A DNA stretch of 64,000 nt, taken from the NCBI GenBank assembly GCA_037176885.1, contig JAWWNJ010000117.1:1-64000 (forward strand), written 5' to 3'. This document shows, piece by piece, positions 55,101 through 64,000 of this stretch. Position 1 is the first letter of the stretch. The number at the start of each line of letters is the position of its first letter. A model generated the notes under the pieces. It was not told the origin of the DNA and did not search any database. It was given only the letters and a program-made list of their open reading frames with translations. The stretch is from Favolaschia claudopus. Lineage: Eukaryota > Basidiomycota > Agaricomycetes > Agaricales > Mycenaceae. Position numbers and translations under genes: made by a program.

Positions 55101-58100
55101 GGTATTGACACCGTTATCATGTAACTGTGAGAGCTACCTGTACACAGGCAAAGCTTGCGCAGATATCATTGCTGCCCGCTTGCTACGGGCGAACGGGCAG
55201 AGCGCTAAATGGAAAGGTGCGATCTTTTCCCATTAAATATTATTCCTCGCGCCTAATCAGCATCTTCTAGCGGTGGAGGCGGAGACCGAGAGACATGGGG
55301 TCAGTTCTGAAGCAACATCACAGTCAAAGTCCAAGGGAAAACGGCGCAACAAGCGCAAGAACAACAAAGGGCGAGCACCGAAACTACCCTACGACAGCAC
55401 AGTGGATGCGGAGCTCGAATCAAAACTACGGAAGTGGGAGGAAGCTGAAAAGACCGGTTTGGACGAGCCTGACACGGGCTTGTATCGCGGTGAGGAATTG
55501 CTGTCTCCCCTGTCAAAACCGACTTACCTTAAGTTTCGATTTCAATAGGGCGACCAGGACGACCTGCCAATGCAAAGCCGCTTCGTCCCTGGCGTAGGAA
55601 GAAGATTACAACGGCCAAAGCTGGTTTATACGGATACCATAGTCCACGCTTCATCAAAAAACGGGGACCAGCAAAGCGAGTTCGGCTTCACCGGAATAGT
55701 CTGCTCCCTGCCTTTTATCGAGACGCACCATTCGCCCGACGCATTCCTCATCTTAATCGACTCCATCGACTCTGGCGCCTTGGTATTTTGGCTGTACCCC
55801 GCAGACGACATGCTGTGCGTCATTCTAAGCACCAGTCATCGCGGCCGTCTCCATCCCCCTCAAACTCATCATCGGAAGCCGGTGACGCCCTGACCGCCCA
55901 AGATCTCGCTCTCACGACACTGGAAAACACTACGGCATGGCTTGGCCCTGAGTATAAACTCCGCCTGGACGAAGTCGGGGTATTTGTTTCACTTTTAAAC
56001 AACTCCATGGTTGCGATAAAGGAAGGGATTGCTTTTGTCGCTGGTCCGGCTGAGCTCGGGTTTCGTGACAAGCTTTGTTCTATGAATTGGATGGCGCCGC
56101 TGACAGTCGAACAAGTAAGTCAGCACTTCAATCAAGGGGGAGAAATCCATTGATCAATGTTTACAGCTGAGAGCTGGCGAAGTAAATTTCCTTGCTGATT
56201 TACTCTCCACGCGGGACCACCAGTCAATTCGGCACATTGTTTATTTCGAGTGTCGCGCTGACCACTGGACGACTTTTTATCACTCACTCCGGGCAGATCC
56301 ACCAGGATTTGTGTGGTTGAACTCCCTCCATTGCCCAGAGGAAGGACCTCCCCTTCATGACGTTCAAGATCAGTGGTTTCTCAACCAGTTTTTCCTGCCT
56401 CGCAGACAGTCTGTGCCACCGGTGAGTCCGTGTGCGGAGTTTGTGAAGTCTCTCCAATTAAGCCTCAATATAGATCATCACCGGAGCGTTGACAACACAA
56501 CCAATATACCTAGGCTTGCAGGAGGATCCCTTCAGCTGCGGTTTCTGGGCTGTTTTGTTCGGGGTTTCGATCCTGTTGAATTTCGATCCACAGGTGCCAA
56601 AGATCAATATTCAGGATCTTAAGCAGCGTCTACGCCTGCTATATCTCAATTTTCTCACCGATCCGGAAGGCTTGCCCGCCGCTCTTCTCGACAAAACCTT
56701 CCGGGATTTTAATCCTGTTGTAAGACATGATCATTTGCCGCCCGGGTCAATCGTAAGCTGTTTACGAACTCGAAGACGTTCCACTGTTAACATGATTAAT
56801 CCCCGCAGATCTCGCGCAGACCCCCCGAATTCAGTCAAGCTACTGCTCCGCCAGATTTGCAGACGCTGCTGTTGCCAAATTCTGTTTCCGAAAAGATTGA
56901 TGAGCGGTATCGAAATCTGCTGACCTCGGACTCCAACGACACGACTTGGCATATCACGGGCAACCTTGATGTACCACCTTCACGACTGCGGAAGTTGGTG
57001 GAGGACGAGTGGACATCTGAATATGTGATTGACGGGTATCTCGAACTGTTTCTTCAGGATTATCTTCGACTTCGACCAGAGCAAGAACGTGAGGATCTGC
57101 CTTTTCTGTTCGCTGATTCCGTTTTTCGGAATGCGCTTGTGCATGCAAAGCGTGATCCGACGGGGATGGCTCCTCCGCCCAGGTCAAACCCTAGGTTTGG
57201 GGCCCGTGTGCGATGGTTCGAGGAGGTCGGTGCTTATTGCACTTCTTTTTCGCACAATTAAAACTCTTTTAACGCAGGTCAACATCTTCGAAAAGCGATT
57301 GCTAATTATCCCCGTTTTCTGGGAGAATAACAATCACTGGCTGTTGGCAACCGTCTTCTTCTCGGAGAAGCGTGTTCGCATTTACGACAGTTGGATGAAC
57401 GGTGCGGACCGACGAGGAGGCGCGGTGCTCGGACGTGTCCTCGAAATGTTAAAATGGGAGCATTCACATGTGTATGATGGTCAACAGTTGCCACAGGAAT
57501 GGATGAACGCCCTTCAAAAGAAGTTATTGGTTGAGGTGAATACACTGTCTTTGACGCATTCACATTTTCACTAATTTTCTTTGACAGTGTCAGGTCCATG
57601 TCCCAAAACAGGTGAACACCGTTGACTGCGGGATATATATGCTCGCGTTCATTCAAGCCGTGGCTCAAGACGTTGACCCTACATTCATGACCTTCACCCC
57701 GGTATCGGCAAAGCGGAGTCGTGTTTCAATCGCGAACCGTTTGTGTGCAGCCATCTACGCCAACTCTGACAATCACAAGGCGCTCGGTATTATGCCGAAA
57801 GTTGCTCGCCGCCGCATACCTTTCGAGTATTTGTTTTTCGCTGACTCAACACCAAATAAATGGCTAATTTGGATTACTTAGTGCTGTCGGTCACACGGTG
57901 TTCTTCCCAAGCCCCACCAATCCGGGATTATTCCTTCCCGCTCGGACCATAGCTGTTCATTTGCCCGATCGTGATTATGTTACGCTTGAATGGCTTTGTG
58001 ACCTGCTGTGGATGGAAGACGCGGACCGGCCGTGTGGGCAATTCGTGCGCAGTTACGAGGAGTGGATTGATGCTGCCTCTTCTCTTCGAATGCCTGCGGA

Positions 58101-58790
58101 GGTGTGTCACTCAATTAATTATCTGCCCTACAAACTGATCTAAATTAATAAATCCAGCTTCCGCCAATAAAATGGCCGGCTTCTATGCTGGGGAATCCGC
58201 GCCATATCTCCCTGGCGTTTCCTTCGAGTCAACAGATTGAACTCACCCTATCCTCTCACAGAACTCGCCTCATCAATCAATTCCTGGAGCATGAACCACA
58301 AACTCCGCTCTTTTCTCAAATCCAGCAAGATTTTCTGCATCGTGACAACCTGCCAACAATGGAACTTAGCAGCGGAGCGACCGTATCCGTCCCATTCGAA
58401 TTCGCAATCGCCCCAAGTCTCACTCTGTGGCACGTACCCCCTCACGAGCGGCTTGTGCTCGATCTCACAACTAGCGTGGTGGAGAGCGTGCTTGCGCGGT
58501 CCCCCAATGCTGCTGGGAACGATGCAGTCCAAGATGAGTTCAAAGAAGTTGTTGAGGCAGTCGCTGCTGTCTCATTTTGTGTCGCCTATGTTGCGCATCT
58601 GACGGAGGTGGAGGAAGAGCAAGTATACCTGGCACTGAAGGAGGGCCGGGTTGAGTGGTCGAAGACAGACTCGGAGCGGATGCGGGATATTTATCTTCAT
58701 GCTTGCGAAGGTTTGCTCGATGAAGCTTCCCTGCAGATTGCAGTCCCGGACCTTCCCCCACCTATCCCGCTCATTCGATCGCCTACCTAG
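52177..58790 (+). CDS. MULE-type transposase fused to two Ulp1-like (C48) protease domains, 1880 aa, intact
   Basis: Nineteen exons join in frame: 52177-53031, 53089-53257, 53311-53497, 53549-53757, 53815-53916, 53966-54106, 54156-54596, 54648-54774, 54827-55009, 55074-55216, 55271-55489, 55549-56114, 56167-56421, 56474-56752, 56809-57225, 57278-57535, 57588-57826, 57882-58101 and 58158-58790. The third intron donor is weak (GTCATT) and the fifth intron's is GC. Approximate residues: Lys-rich and acidic N-terminus 1-285; MULE core with Asp446 (FVDSTH), Asp543 (IMIDKS), CQFH 569-572 and Glu726 (NNWAE); SWIM-like CNC...KACADI 821-834 (last His is Asp); AT-hook RGRPGRP near 926; Ulp1-like domain 1 with His1147 (DHW), WLNS and Cys1221 (Q-x5-C); domain 2 with His1451 (NNHW), Asp1468 (YDSW) and Cys1531 (QVNTVDCG). 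It probably mobilises DNA in the nucleus and cleaves SUMO-like conjugates. Ulp1-bearing MULEs are known in plants. Confidence 0.85.
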
Positions 58791-58901
58791 TAGATCATGC
58801 TTGTTATTATTGTAGTAGATCACGCTTGCTATTATTGTCGATTGAACAAAGGACAAAGTAGCATAGTGTGCGACAATAAATAGTAAATTGGGTGAATAAA
58901 A

Positions 58902-60308
58902 CTACAAAGCAAAGAAACCCCTATTCTGGCGATATGTGCGAGCGTCAGCTATGTCATAGATAGAGAAGGTAGAGACCTTTGCCTGTAACCATGCACTCCA
59001 TTGTCGTCGACGAGCGTGCAGCGCATCAAGACGGAACAAGTGTAGTTCGAGACATCGAAGGTCTGCTTGATTTTTATTACATCGAAGCATGACAATCTCT
59101 TGAGCCTGAGCAGGCTGCACGTTCACAAGTTGCAAATTGCGGAGTTCAGGAAGCCTCTCTGGCCCTCCGCAAGCCGGATCTGCAAGAGCTGTCCAATACT
59201 CCCGGGGCAGGGAACCGGAGAAGTCGAGTGCGAGTGTTTGAAGCGCAGTGAATGGGGCGAAAAAGGAAGGTTCACATGGATAAGCCAGGCTCTTGATGGT
59301 CAAGCTTCGAATGCGGGAGGCGATGAGGGGGTCATGAAGTGTGGCAATCAACTGTGTGGGGTGATCACCGTCTAGCCCATCACCGGTGCCCAGAGCAATG
59401 AGAATTGTAGTGAAGTTGGCCATGTCAAACGCTGAAAGGAGCGGATACAGGAGTGAAGGCGGGGTATTGTGAAAAGCTAGCGTAGTAAGTGCGGGAAGCA
59501 CCACTGTAAGCCCGGAAAGGTCTTGTCGATCCATCCCCAGCAACTCGCGAATGAATCCAAGCCGTTCGAGGTTGGGCGAGCTCTCGAGAGCCTCCTTGAA
59601 CTGAAGTGGGGGAGCCCGTATTCCTCCGGTTGGCCCAAAGACAACCTCAGTCAAGTTACTAGCATTTGGAGGGGAGACGGGTAGGAAAGGCGGGAAGTGT
59701 ATCAAGCGAAGGCAACACAAATTAACCAGGTTGTATGAGGTGTGAAAAATGAGAGGGGGATGAGCCAGTGTGGCGACAGCCGGCGCTCCATGATTTACAA
59801 TGGTTATCCAGTGTGTCTCGAGCTTGATTGTGAGAGAGAGGAGGCTTGGGAACGAATGCATGAGCAAGAAGTCGTGTACAGTTTCGGCGTCGGTGTGGGG
59901 ACCTTGGAACGTTAATTCCCGAATTCGGTGGGGGGCAAGGGAGATGATCTGCAGGATTTGCCCTAACCGCATGAGGGGCGGGCTATTGAGGTGGTCAACC
60001 CGCGCTGGATCTCTCCGGATGATTACATTGAGAAGAAGCGAGCCCGAGCGCTTCATCCATTGTCCAGCAGCAACTAGATCCTGCTCCTCAGACGCAGGAC
60101 CAAAATCCAGGTCTGTCCAGAGTGTTTTGGTGGCCTCTGCAGCCACCATAAACACCGTCGACACTTGCAGCACAGCAGATCTGCTTGGTCGCGGGAGAAG
60201 TGCAAAAATCTCGCTCATGGTCTCCGGTGCTAGAGAATAAAACGGTGGAGCCTGTAAAACTCGTTGAGCCTGAGATAAGAGGGAAGGAGGCAGGACTACC
60301 TGCTCCAT
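58902..60308 (-). CDS. F-box protein, 468 aa, single exon
   Basis: The start is taken at the ATG at 60308 (MEQVVLPPSLLSQAQ); the frame stays open further upstream, but those residues look like leader sequence. Near residues 24-70 is an F-box-like module (SLAPETMSEIFALLPRPSRS ... VSTVFMVAAEATKTLWTDL), the Skp1-binding unit of SCF ubiquitin ligases. The rest has weak leucine-rich periodicity (RIRELTFQG, NLERLGFI, TLAFHNTPPS, LRNLQLVNVQ), typical of the expanded F-box/LRR-like proteins of mushrooms, which select substrates. It lacks introns, unlike its neighbour, and is intact. It lies tail to tail with the MULE-Ulp1 gene, 111 bp apart. Whether it is a host gene or part of the transposon is open. 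Confidence 0.75.
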   Translation of the reverse strand: MEQVVLPPSLLSQAQRVLQAPPFYSLAPETMSEIFALLPRPSRSAVLQVSTVFMVAAEATKTLWTDLDFGPASEEQDLVAAGQWMKRSGSLLLNVIIRRDPARVDHLNSPPLMRLGQILQIISLAPHRIRELTFQGPHTDAETVHDFLLMHSFPSLLSLTIKLETHWITIVNHGAPAVATLAHPPLIFHTSYNLVNLCCLRLIHFPPFLPVSPPNASNLTEVVFGPTGGIRAPPLQFKEALESSPNLERLGFIRELLGMDRQDLSGLTVVLPALTTLAFHNTPPSLLYPLLSAFDMANFTTILIALGTGDGLDGDHPTQLIATLHDPLIASRIRSLTIKSLAYPCEPSFFAPFTALQTLALDFSGSLPREYWTALADPACGGPERLPELRNLQLVNVQPAQAQEIVMLRCNKNQADLRCLELHLFRLDALHARRRQWSAWLQAKVSTFSIYDIADARTYRQNRGFFAL

Positions 60309-60719
60309 GGAGTACTTAAATGGATTGGTGAAGGGAGAAACAAAGATAGAGACGGTCGTTAGGATGGGTACAAGTAAACAGAGCCAAATTGACTCTGATT
60401 CGAAATTGAACCTGCCATAACTTTTGGGGCATGGCTGTCTATTGTTATTCAAGTACACAGAATGTGACAATAGGGTCTAGGGAACATGTACAACACCTAA
60501 AATTCCAAGACGGAGCCTGAGATTTTTCGCACCTACAAGGCTCGAGCCTTTGTTTGTTCTTGTTGTGTGTCTTGGCGGAAAAGGATGAACATATCCTATG
60601 TCTCAACGAATCATTGCCTTTGCCCCTCTTGCTCAACAAAGTTGTTTCTCTGATTGTATTTATGTGTTGCAAGAATTTAAACCAACAAGGTTGCATATCA
60701 GTTCATGAATAAGAAAAAT

Positions 60720-60884
60720 ACCAAGGTAGAGAGTACTTTCCGATTGGTGCGGTACTCATGGATGTTGCAGCGGCACAAGTTTGTTGCCCGCACAAGAGCA
60801 CACTATTGAGTGTATATTTGAGTGCGCATTTGCTAGCTGGAGTAGTATACGACATGCTGGTGAGCAGATTGTTCTCTAAATCCC
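60720..60884. other. Intergenic, nothing recognised
   Basis: AT-rich sequence upstream of the first 0.3-kb repeat copy. The F-box gene's upstream region lies just to the left (60309-60720). Confidence 0.4.
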
Positions 60885-61190
60885 GGTATATCTGCGGGTT
60901 TTAGCCGAATTTCGCATATTACATCTCAGGAGTTGAAAGTATGGCTTGGTGTATAATTTTATCGCATTCTACGCAAAAAAACGGGTTTGAATGGTATATG
61001 ACATCAGATAGTTTAGGTAGGTCATCGGTGAGATCTGTAAAGGCTGGACAGAAAGTGTTTGTCGGGTGGACGCGAAATCATTGATGGCGGGACGGGAATT
61101 TGATGTGCCAAGGACAAAAAAGTGATGGTCAAGGGACCCAAATGCTCGGCCGCGCGGACACAATACCTATTACATCTGAACATAATTATT
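60885..61190 (+). repeat. Diverged direct repeat, copy A
   Basis: It shares with copy B (61535-61835), in the same order: CCGAA(T)TTC(G/A)CATATT, CTACGCAAAAAA, CGGG(T/C)T(T/C)GAATGGTATAT, GGTGAGATCT, GGACAGAAAG(T/C)GTTTGTCGG, GAAATCATTGATGGC, and TCTGAACAT at the end. The spacing of 650 bp could fit LTRs of a tiny element or a simple duplication. It has no reading frame. Confidence 0.7.
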
Positions 61191-61534
61191 ACACCGGGGT
61201 AATTGGAGTCTGGCTATGCAAGCAAAGGCGAATCAGTGCCGAAATCAACAGACTGTTATATCTACCTGAGACTTGTTACTGATACATTTATGTTCAAAGG
61301 TTAGTGTTTGCTGTTAATTCTGGCCTGTCAGCTTCAACCTCACAGGCTCGAGTCTCGTGTGCGAGTGTTGGTCTCAAACAGATGCCCAAACACGCAATTG
61401 GCGCTCAATGGATGCCCAAAGAGACTTCAAGAGGCATCTAAAATGAGCAATATTGCTCATTGAGACTCGGTAGCTGGTCAGCTCGATGGGATTCTTGCCT
61501 CGAGGGAGTGTTGTGAATCCTCTTATAACCCTGT

Positions 61535-61835
61535 ATTCTCCTGAAATTGCCCGAAATTCACATATTGTACCTCAGGAAGTGCATATCAGGCCTGGGAAAC
61601 AATTTTGCTGTAATCTACGCAAAAAACGGGCTCGAATGGTATATAAGATCAGGGGCCTTGTGTGCGCCATTGGTGAGATCTTTAAAGAGGGGACAGAAAG
61701 CGTTTGTCGGCTGGACCGGAAATCATTGATGGCAGGACGGAAATGTGATGGCTCGGGAACAGGAACTTGATGGCGGCCGGACATAAATGATTTGTCCCGC
61801 GGACAGAATATTTATTGTAGCTGAACATATTTTGC
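61535..61835 (+). repeat. Diverged direct repeat, copy B
   Basis: This is the second copy of the repeat at 60885-61190, with several indels. A further GGGGACAG / GGGACAG word pair at 62015-62045 may be a third, mostly decayed, trace. Confidence 0.7.
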
Positions 61836-62917
61836 ATAGTAGAGGAACGATAAACAATGGTGAAAAGAACCATAAGCCTTTGATTCAAGGACCTCAATGC
61901 TTGAGTTGAAGAACAGAAAGATAGCACTCAGCGCACAAATTTCTTTCAGTGGCAGGTCAAAAACCCTTCAGTACACGGTCCTTTCCATTAAAGTAAGGGG
62001 TCAGAAAACTTATGTCTGGGACAGATTTATTAAAGCCGGGGACAGTAAGCGTACACGCCTTGGCAAGCGCGTTTGTCACGCATGTCACATACGTGACATT
62101 TCACCCTTCGCAGCGAAATTTGCATTCCTTGTGCGAAGCATTGAATTTCATAGCAAAACTGTGGTTGAGAAGTTGTAGGATATAACTATATTAGCCACTC
62201 TGAGGCAAAACCAGGTGCATATAGCTGAAAACTAAGGCGATCTATAGAGGTTTAGAAAATGCCGAAACAAGCACAAAGTCCAAGCATAGGACACTAAAAT
62301 TGAGGTATTTTATCAATTCAAATACATGAGCATATGGGTATGCTTCCATTAACTAAGCCTGAACTTGTTTTATGAGCGTTGGTGCAGAATTACGAGCAGT
62401 AGACAATCATGAGGACATTGGCCTTTTTTGGTAGTTTGGACCAAGCCTCTCTCCGAGTTAGTCCGGCTTGCCCGGACCGGAGAAGGCTTGTTCCGAACCT
62501 AAGATCGACCGGTCTCTCTATGAACGATTGTCTTCATACGAGAGATCGGTTACCGGTCTAACTTTCAATAACCTCCGCGGTTTTGAGAAGAACTTCTATA
62601 TGGCAGACGAGAATCACATTTCTATGTCTACAACTTATCCCATTTGACCTTGTGGATGGCTAGGAGCGGAAACAGAGCAGAAATTGATGATTTCCTGCTA
62701 ATTATTCATTGGGGGAGCTTTCCCCCTTTATCAGAGCCGTCACCGAAAAGCAATAAGCTGTGCTCTTGCACTTTTGATGGGTATCGTAATTTCTGATGTG
62801 ATCGATGAAGCCGTGATAAATTGCTGTTCCAGTGTAATGCCGCGATGTTCCTGATGATCTTTCGGCAACACTGCTTGATCCTGTCTGATGGAAGCATGTG
62901 CTGCACTGATTGACCTA
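61836..62917. other. No gene; small hairpins at 62509-62562 and 62712-62727
   Basis: GACCGGTCTCTCTATG... and CGAGAGATCGGTTACCGGTC form an imperfect hairpin at 62509-62562. GGGGGAGCTTTCCCCC near 62712, followed by TTTATCAGAG, matches the GGGGGAGC/GCTCCCCC-TTTTATCAGAG word at about 30105-30135, so this short module is dispersed. No protein is recognised. Confidence 0.45.
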
Positions 62918-63044
62918 CAGTGGCGGCGCCATCTGATGCCACCCCTAAAAATAGAACAGCCTATTTCTGGAACTGTTGATGCAAATGGAGTCGATTGGGG
63001 TCACATCAATTTTTTCGGGGTGGCATCAGATGGCGCCGCCACTG
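62918..63044. mobile_element. MITE (CAGTGGCGGCGCCATC ends, 127 bp, TA target)
   Basis: CAGTGGCGGCGCCATCTGAT followed by GCCACCCC at 62918-62945 is exactly inverted at the right end, giving 28-bp terminal repeats. TA flanks both sides (CCTACAGTGG and CCACTGTACC), the signature of Tc1/mariner insertion. The interior has TAAAAATAGAACA and CATCAATTTTTT. An older copy is at 35269-35381, and the palindrome at 33264 starts with a similar TACAGTGG. Confidence 0.93.
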
Positions 63045-64000
63045 TACCCCCGAGTTCATAGGTTTCTTAGTCTTTCTAGCTATTGAATGTGTATTGAACG
63101 ACTATCTTCAAAGGAGTATATAAAGTCTTGTTACGAGACTATTGAATGTGCACTATTAAAAAACGGCGCTGATGGAACGTTGATTCAAACAAGGAGAGCT
63201 TGATCGTAATCGCGAGCCAATACACGATGAACGCCGAGATTGAAGAAGGACTTGAAGCTTTGAAAGAGGACTTGTAAAATTCATAGCATTCGTCGAAGGC
63301 CGGCCAAGAGTTCTGGCAGTCGCTGAGGTAGAGTTGAGTGTCCGCGTCGACGGATGCTGAGGCAAGCCAAGCTGAAGTGCATACTCCGAAAGTGAGCAGG
63401 GAAGACGAGCATACGGCAGCCCGTGAACGGTGAAGTGTTTTCCGGATGTGATGGACCATGCCTGTCGCCAGAGCGATGAGCAAGTCGCGGCGGCGGCGTG
63501 GGCACGTTGCCGCCCTTAGAGCATCCGTCGTACGACTACGCAGTAGGGTGCAGGACGCCGGCGGAAAACAATGCGTGTGCCGGAGATGCGTAAAATGTTG
63601 CTGCAGACGATGGAAGAGCCATGGACAGGAGGGACGAGGACGGCGGTACAACGAGCGGGGGATCTTGAAGGCAGGAGGTATTTAAATACTTGAGGCAAGG
63701 ACTCGAGGTGGATTGTGGCGGGGAACAGATGCCAAGTGCTGAAAACGGCGGAGGAGATAAGGGTGTAAAAGGACGCCGAACACCCGTCGAATTAGCCAGT
63801 GTAGCGTTGACTAGAGGGTAAACACACACCGGAGGTGTATGGACCCCAAATTACTACTAGTAGGTTCCGTTTCGAGAGGTTTCGAGGTGCGCGACGCCGT
63901 TGACTGTTCGAGGCTGGTTGACGAGGATGACTCTGAGAGGGATGCGCTGAAGAGATTTGAAGAGGTTGTAGAATCGTAATAGCAGGTAAGCTGGGTGAGG
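63045..64000. other. Unresolved; several minus-strand frames, none secure
   Basis: Minus-strand frames at 63139-63651 and 63536-63829 are open but have Ser/Pro/Arg-rich composition without a recognisable domain. The frame near 63170-63380 (SWPAFDECYEFYKSSFK) is the most protein-like. A TATAAA lies at about 63118-63123. A gene running off the right edge cannot be excluded. Confidence 0.25.

Noticed and set aside
58791..58840. Repeated TAGTAGATCA(T/C)GCTTG just after the transposase stop codon
   Set aside because: A simple 25-bp tandem pair in the 3' region; too short to call a terminal repeat or terminator.
1..64000. tRNA, rRNA, CRISPR arrays, bacterial operons or ribosome binding sites
   Set aside because: None seen; the introns and transposon families show a eukaryotic (fungal) origin, so prokaryotic features were not expected.

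Overview
The window looks like a transposon-packed accessory region of a filamentous basidiomycete (Agaricomycete-like) genome. The evidence is many spliceosomal introns of about 45-65 bp with GT-AG ends and CTNAC-like branch sites, fungal transposon families (Copia, Ty3/Gypsy, CACTA/EnSpm, MULE, Tad-like LINE, Helitron, numerous MITEs), and an F-box protein. No rRNA, tRNA, CRISPR array or bacterial-type operon was seen. Family names come from motifs recognised by eye; no database search was run.

Layout. 1-9.85 kb: mostly non-coding, with two copies of one MITE (841-975, 5530-5675), a relic LTR with an intron-like segment (about 1.26-1.66 kb), a lysine-rich minus-strand pseudogene (6.97-8.68 kb), a Copia RT scrap and the C-terminal part of a large DNA-transposon protein. 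9.85-19.93 kb: a degenerate Copia element whose RT is split by a 5.1-kb CACTA element (13625-18723) with clean CACTGTG termini and a TCA target duplication; the CACTA carries a decayed tnp2 and a divergent accessory gene. 20-23.3 kb: Gypsy fragments in both orientations. 23.57-30.38 kb: a block bounded by diverged inverted repeats, holding a Helitron helicase tail, a 1.5-kb long-TIR element with a nested MITE, a DDE transposase pseudogene and a LINE ORF1 fragment. 31.2-33.2 kb: LINE RT, followed by a 681-bp palindrome. 35-41 kb: a cluster of short TIR elements, a MULE/SWIM transposase remnant and three identical 141-bp units. 41.7-43.95 kb: an intact nine-exon gene of unknown function. 44-51.6 kb: a rearranged Gypsy element with permuted pol domains. 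52.2-58.8 kb: an intact 19-exon MULE-type transposase gene fused to two Ulp1-like cysteine protease domains. 58.9-60.3 kb: an F-box gene, tail to tail with it. 60.7-64 kb: diverged repeats and a MITE.

Only three loci read as intact protein genes: the 616-aa unknown protein (41702-43952), the 1880-aa MULE-Ulp1 protein (52177-58790) and the F-box protein (58902-60308). Most other coding sequence is transposon remains with stops and frameshifts. The most interesting signals are the dual-protease transposase, the Copia LTR pair whose 3' copy equals the 5' copy minus two exact GT...AG segments (with the same layout in a second, diverged LTR), the in-frame integrase-protease fusion in the Gypsy element, and the identical 141-bp units.
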